Positions 47,639-50,878 of a stretch of DNA of 50,878 nt are shown here, in pieces (within the stretch, counting starts at the first letter, position 1; every line of letters starts with the position of its first letter). A model generated the notes under the pieces. That model saw only the letters and a list, made by a program, of their open reading frames with translations, made no database searches and had not been told where the DNA came from. Made by a program: the position numbers and the translations under genes. Origin of the DNA: Puniceicoccaceae bacterium. Lineage in GTDB: Bacteria; Verrucomicrobiota; Verrucomicrobiia; Opitutales; Coraliomargaritaceae. The stretch lies in contig CACKVQ010000008.1 of the NCBI GenBank assembly GCA_902603705.1, positions 1-50,878 on the forward strand, written 5' to 3'.

Positions 47639-48055
47639 ATGAAACTTCCTCAGAAACTACAATATGGTTGTCGGGTTTTAGCTCAGCTTGGTCTGAGATA
47701 TGGTCAAGATTCGTTGGTGCACATTGAGGATTTGGCCATATCAGAGTCAATACCTGCAAATTACCTTGTGCAGATTCTTAAAGAATTACGTGGAGGAGGT
47801 TTAATTATAAGTAGGCGGGGTAAACAGGGTGGCTACGCGCTAGCACGTGAACCAGAAAAGATTACTTTGATAGAAATTGTAGAAGCTGTAGACGCCGATT
47901 TATTGAATCACAATTTTGATGATCAAGGTCATTCGGGTTCTCGTGTGTTTTACGTATGGGACGAGATTGGTAAGTCCTTCAAATCCAAGATGGCAGAGTA
48001 TACTCTCAACGAACTCATTGTAAAAGGTGCTGATTCAGAAATGTATTACATTTAA
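47639..48055 (+). CDS. Rrf2-family transcriptional regulator without Fe-S cysteines
   Basis: A 138-residue winged-helix regulator of the Rrf2 family (IscR/NsrR/CymR relatives). The opening MKLPQKLQYGCRVLAQL, the recognition region IPANYLVQILKELRGGGLI and the wing SRRGKQGGYAL are family-typical. The three-cysteine cluster that binds Fe-S in IscR and NsrR is absent (only Cys11 remains), so it probably senses a ligand or protein, as CymR does. I chose ATG at 47639 over GTG at 47633. It diverges from gyrB and ends 1 base before the convergent permease. Target genes are unknown. Confidence 0.9.
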   Translation: MKLPQKLQYGCRVLAQLGLRYGQDSLVHIEDLAISESIPANYLVQILKELRGGGLIISRRGKQGGYALAREPEKITLIEIVEAVDADLLNHNFDDQGHSGSRVFYVWDEIGKSFKSKMAEYTLNELIVKGADSEMYYI

Positions 48056-48056
48056 C

Positions 48057-49874
48057 TCAAAAACTCCACAGATGTGGTACAATGATAATGGTAAGCATAA
48101 AACAAATTAGGTTGAGCGGTAAGCCGACTCTTGTGAAATCAAAGAAACGATAACCGCCGACCCCATATACATAGGTATTGGTCTGGTATCCTATAGGTGT
48201 GGAAAAGCTAGCTGAAGCAGCAATACATGAGGCAACGACAAAAGGGCGTGGATCGATACCTAAATGAGTCGCAATGCCTAAAGAGATGGGTACCATAAGT
48301 GCGACGGATGCGTTGTTAGAAAGAAACTCAGTGAAAGTTGACGTGATCACGTAGATAAGTGCTAACATGATAATGTTTTGTAAATGATTAGGTGCTAAAT
48401 AAGAGACGAGTCCTGTCATGCTTTCGGCTATCAAACGGCTGGCTCCAGTAGAGTCCATGGCAAGTCCAAGAGCGAGCATACCGAAGATGATGACAAGAAT
48501 ACTCCATTCAACAGAGGCGTATGCTTCTTTAGCCTTTATACAGCCTGATAATAACAAAACAGCTACACCAATGCTAACAGAAGCTACAATAGGAATAAGG
48601 TTCATTGTAGCCATCACAACAACGGCGAAAGTAGTACAAAGAGCGATTGGCATTTTTACTCTTAGACTACGTGCAGGCACACGTGGACGATCTAGTATAA
48701 TTATTTCGTCGTTATTAGCTAGTGAATCGATTGCTTCAGTAGATCCCATCATCAGAAGCGTATCTCCAGGTTGTAAGCGCAGGCTAGAGAGGCGTTCGCG
48801 CTGGTTCGCGCCTTTACGATGTATAGCCATTACGATCATCCGGAAACGTTGACGAAAATTAATTTCGCTTAATGTCAGTCCTGTTACCGATGCATATGGT
48901 GTAACAACACCTTCAACGAGGGCACCTTCATTAGTAGCAATAGTTTCAAGGCCATCAGCTAGTTCGCTCTCGATTTTAATTCCTTTCATCGATTGCGCTT
49001 CAGCTATTCCTGATGGCCGGCAAGCTAAGAGTAAACGATCGCCGTTTTGGAGTTCTTGTTTGTTTGGGTCGCCGGGTAAAGCAATGCCACGGCGTATTAT
49101 TTCAAGAAGTCTTATGCCTCTTCCCTTGTGTAAATTGCCATTCTTTGCAGTCTGCCCATGTAAATTAGATCCTGGTCGGACGAAAGCTTCTGTAATGAAT
49201 TCTTTACGTTCCTCATCAGTAAGAATGGAGGTAAGTGTCTCTCGATTTGGCAGAAGTCTCTCGCCAAAAAGCACTAGATATATGGAGCCAAATAAGAGTA
49301 TGGGCAGACCAACAGCAGCAAGTTCAAACATTCCAATTGGGGCATGCCCAGCATCTCGTAGCATACCGCTGGCAAGAAGGTTGGTACTTGTACCAAGTAA
49401 TGTGCAGGTTCCACCAAATATAGATGCGTAAGAAAGGGGAATTAGTAGTTTGGAGGGCGCGAGCCCCATTTCTTTAGAAAGCGAGAGTATAACCGGCATT
49501 AAAACTATTACAACAGGGGTGTTGTTAATGAAGGCCGAGGCAGCACCTACACCCAAAACCATTATAAAAACAAATGCTCGATAGGGTAACTTAACTAGTT
49601 TGCGTAGATAAGCGGTAATCAGGTCGATGGCACCCGTGCGTTCTAAAGCTGCGCTAACAATAAACATACAAGCAATAGTGAGCAGTGCAGAGTTTCCGAA
49701 GACTCCTAGAATCTCCTCAAGAGACGGCAATGAGTCGCTATTGGTGATCATACTGACAAACAGTAGAATGCAAAAAACTGTTAATGATGTCAGGTCTGCG
49801 GTAATGCGCTCCCAGATGAAGCTAATAATAGCAAAACCAAGAAGTACAAAAATGAAAATGATTTCCCAAGTCAT
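48057..49874 (-). CDS. SLC13/DASS-type permease with TrkA-C domains
   Basis: A 605-residue inner-membrane transporter with about a dozen hydrophobic segments in two halves. Repeat signatures of the divalent-anion:sodium symporter family are NNTPVV (first half) and [10 protein letters not shown] (second), with GTSTN after the first. A cytosolic insert at about 205-385 holds two TrkA-C-like (RCK-C) ligand-binding domains, a common layout for sulfate, dicarboxylate or unknown-anion transporters. The substrate cannot be inferred. It is convergent with the rrf2 gene with a one-base gap and lies 53 bases downstream of ctaG on the same strand. Confidence 0.88.
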   Translation of the reverse strand: MTWEIIFIFVLLGFAIISFIWERITADLTSLTVFCILLFVSMITNSDSLPSLEEILGVFGNSALLTIACMFIVSAALERTGAIDLITAYLRKLVKLPYRAFVFIMVLGVGAASAFINNTPVVIVLMPVILSLSKEMGLAPSKLLIPLSYASIFGGTCTLLGTSTNLLASGMLRDAGHAPIGMFELAAVGLPILLFGSIYLVLFGERLLPNRETLTSILTDEERKEFITEAFVRPGSNLHGQTAKNGNLHKGRGIRLLEIIRRGIALPGDPNKQELQNGDRLLLACRPSGIAEAQSMKGIKIESELADGLETIATNEGALVEGVVTPYASVTGLTLSEINFRQRFRMIVMAIHRKGANQRERLSSLRLQPGDTLLMMGSTEAIDSLANNDEIIILDRPRVPARSLRVKMPIALCTTFAVVVMATMNLIPIVASVSIGVAVLLLSGCIKAKEAYASVEWSILVIIFGMLALGLAMDSTGASRLIAESMTGLVSYLAPNHLQNIIMLALIYVITSTFTEFLSNNASVALMVPISLGIATHLGIDPRPFVVASCIAASASFSTPIGYQTNTYVYGVGGYRFFDFTRVGLPLNLICFMLTIIIVPHLWSF

Positions 49875-49927
49875 AGTATTAAGCGATCTTGGAAATATTA
49901 ATTGATCAGTACCTCTTGAGAGTCCAA

Positions 49928-50731
49928 CTAATTTTCACTAATTGACCACTGGTAAAAAGTAATCGCAAGCATTGTCAGCGAGAAGCCCATATTTACAACT
50001 TTCATGATTATTCCTCCAAGTATTTGATCGTTTAGTGGGTCTAAGTTAATGATACGTGGCGCCCAAATGTAAGTAGGATAAATAGCTTCACCTGCAAAAG
50101 TAAGAAAGGCAAAGACTGGTAATTGCCCCACCATGAGAAGAAAAATTGCCAACATACGCACCCCAAAGCTGCGACGTGGCACCAAGCATGATTTTGATAA
50201 GTATGGCCAAAGCATAATTAATCCGAGAGAGAACATAGTCCAGTGTTCTAAAATGTGCATGCGCTTATCATGTAGTGCTAACTCGTAAAGAGCTGGTACA
50301 TGCCATACGGTGTAAACGAAAGTGAATAGTAAGCCTCCGCATGCTGGATGTGACAGTAGGCGCATTACGTTTCTTAGAAAAACGGACTGAAGTAACCAGT
50401 CTATTAACCAAGTAGGTGTTCCATAGATAAATAAAGTTGTTGAAGCGTAAATTAACAACATATGCTGGAGCATGTGTGCACTGAACAAAAACTGTTCGCC
50501 TAGTTGGTCGAGTGGGGAACCTACTGCTAAATAAGTCACGACAAGACCTATATAAAACAGTATACAGCATAAAAATGGGAAGTCTTCTTGCTTTGCTATC
50601 CGTTCTCGTAGTGGGCCTATGGCAAGAGCATAAAGCCAACCAACGCCCAAAATAGTAATGAGTAGGAGTGGTTCGGTATGCCAGTGTAACTGCATCAGAA
50701 AAAACAGATTAATCACCCAGCTTGAGTGCAT
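49928..50731 (-). CDS. ctaG: CtaG, caa3-type cytochrome c oxidase assembly protein
   Basis: A 267-residue integral membrane protein with about seven hydrophobic segments, matching the caa3-type CtaG family needed to assemble the oxidase, probably in copper or haem handling at CuB. Family histidines are seen in [20 protein letters not shown] and ILEHWTMF. I chose ATG at 50731, preceded by AAAGGTG at good spacing, over a GTG at 50737. Oxidase structural genes are expected beyond the right edge, on the same strand. Confidence 0.9.
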   Translation of the reverse strand: MHSSWVINLFFLMQLHWHTEPLLLITILGVGWLYALAIGPLRERIAKQEDFPFLCCILFYIGLVVTYLAVGSPLDQLGEQFLFSAHMLQHMLLIYASTTLFIYGTPTWLIDWLLQSVFLRNVMRLLSHPACGGLLFTFVYTVWHVPALYELALHDKRMHILEHWTMFSLGLIMLWPYLSKSCLVPRRSFGVRMLAIFLLMVGQLPVFAFLTFAGEAIYPTYIWAPRIINLDPLNDQILGGIIMKVVNMGFSLTMLAITFYQWSISEN

Positions 50732-50802
50732 CAACACCTTTAAATAGAATAAGGTTTACTTTAGAACCAATAAAAATATGGGTTCTAGCCAGAGGATCTA
50801 GA

Positions 50803-50878
50803 TTAAAATCCCGTGATCGCTTCCATATCTACATTACCTCTTGAGATAAGAAAACCTAGTGCAATAAAGGTGCCGCTT
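50803..50878 (-). CDS. Partial C-terminus of an upstream gene (possibly an oxidase subunit)
   Basis: The last 76 bases hold an open minus-strand frame of 25 codons that ends in TAA at 50805-50803 and runs off the window. It encodes a hydrophobic piece (GTFIALGFLI) and a polar tail ending AITGF, which could be the last membrane helix of a small subunit from a cytochrome oxidase operon preceding ctaG. The fragment is too short to identify. Between it and ctaG lies a TAGAACC-N12-GGTTCTA dyad (50762-50787). Confidence 0.4.
   Translation of the reverse strand, partial: SGTFIALGFLISRGNVDMEAITGF

Noticed and set aside
48418-48852. 144-residue plus-strand frame opposite the SLC13 permease
   Set aside because: Antisense of a transmembrane gene; no motif or start signal.

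Overview
The window is 50.9 kb of compact, AT-rich bacterial chromosome. It has 34 confident protein genes, one partial ORF at the right edge, and two tRNAs. I see no insertion sequence, phage gene, CRISPR array or rRNA, and no gene-free stretch longer than about 260 bases. The organism is a diderm, shown by an LPS/lipid A-type locus and an outer-core-type kinase. The mix of families fits the Verrucomicrobiota, probably a marine Opitutia/Puniceicoccales-type lineage: IspG with the large inserted domain, FabV, short archaeal-type ProRS, a Bacteroidota/Verrucomicrobiota-style ParC, CobA-HemD fusion and GatAB. That placement is inference from gene content, not a database result.

Left to right: (1) 3-4215, minus strand, an envelope locus of an LpxL-type acyltransferase, a GT4 glycosyltransferase and a WaaP-like kinase fused to a TIM-barrel glycosidase-like domain. 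(2) 4477-14179, plus strand, a SWIM-SNF2 helicase, then a translation cluster serS - small membrane protein - proS - gatA - gatB. (3) 14205-17966, a NTF2-like lipoprotein diverging from a coupled trio: CFA/coclaurine-N-methyltransferase-like methyltransferase, FAD amine oxidoreductase (COG2907) and DUF1365. (4) 18021-21019, a coupled PglF-like dehydratase and DegT aminotransferase pair for an amino sugar. (5) 21121-27944, pckG, parC, long ispG and a DUF445 gene. (6) 27986-30621, a ligase-associated exonuclease and ATP-dependent DNA ligase. (7) 30682-32404, tRNA-Gln, terminator and citramalate synthase. (8) 32608-37436, DUF2071, glyoxalase I-like, lexA, ugd and fabV. (9) 37476-47507, a long minus-strand block: gyrB-gyrA, tRNA-Val, ilvH-ilvC with a clear terminator, then hemC, cobA/hemD and ppiB. 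(10) 47639-50878, an Rrf2 regulator, an SLC13/TrkA-C permease, ctaG and a partial gene end.

The genes form several pathways. CimA with IlvH/IlvC points to isoleucine synthesis through citramalate. HemC with HemD makes uroporphyrinogen III. GatAB with a tRNA-Gln bears on amide aminoacyl-tRNA synthesis. GyrAB and ParC control topology. LexA and the ligase/exonuclease pair serve DNA repair. CtaG assembles a caa3-type oxidase.

The observations most worth following are: the kinase-glycosidase fusion; a CobA domain whose SAM-binding signature has decayed while its HemD half looks intact; near-consensus promoters placed so close to start codons (lexA, exonuclease) that the mRNAs should be leaderless, together with a general lack of Shine-Dalgarno sequences; and a tRNA-Gln whose first pair is A1-U72 rather than the U1-A72 that bacterial amidotransferases prefer.
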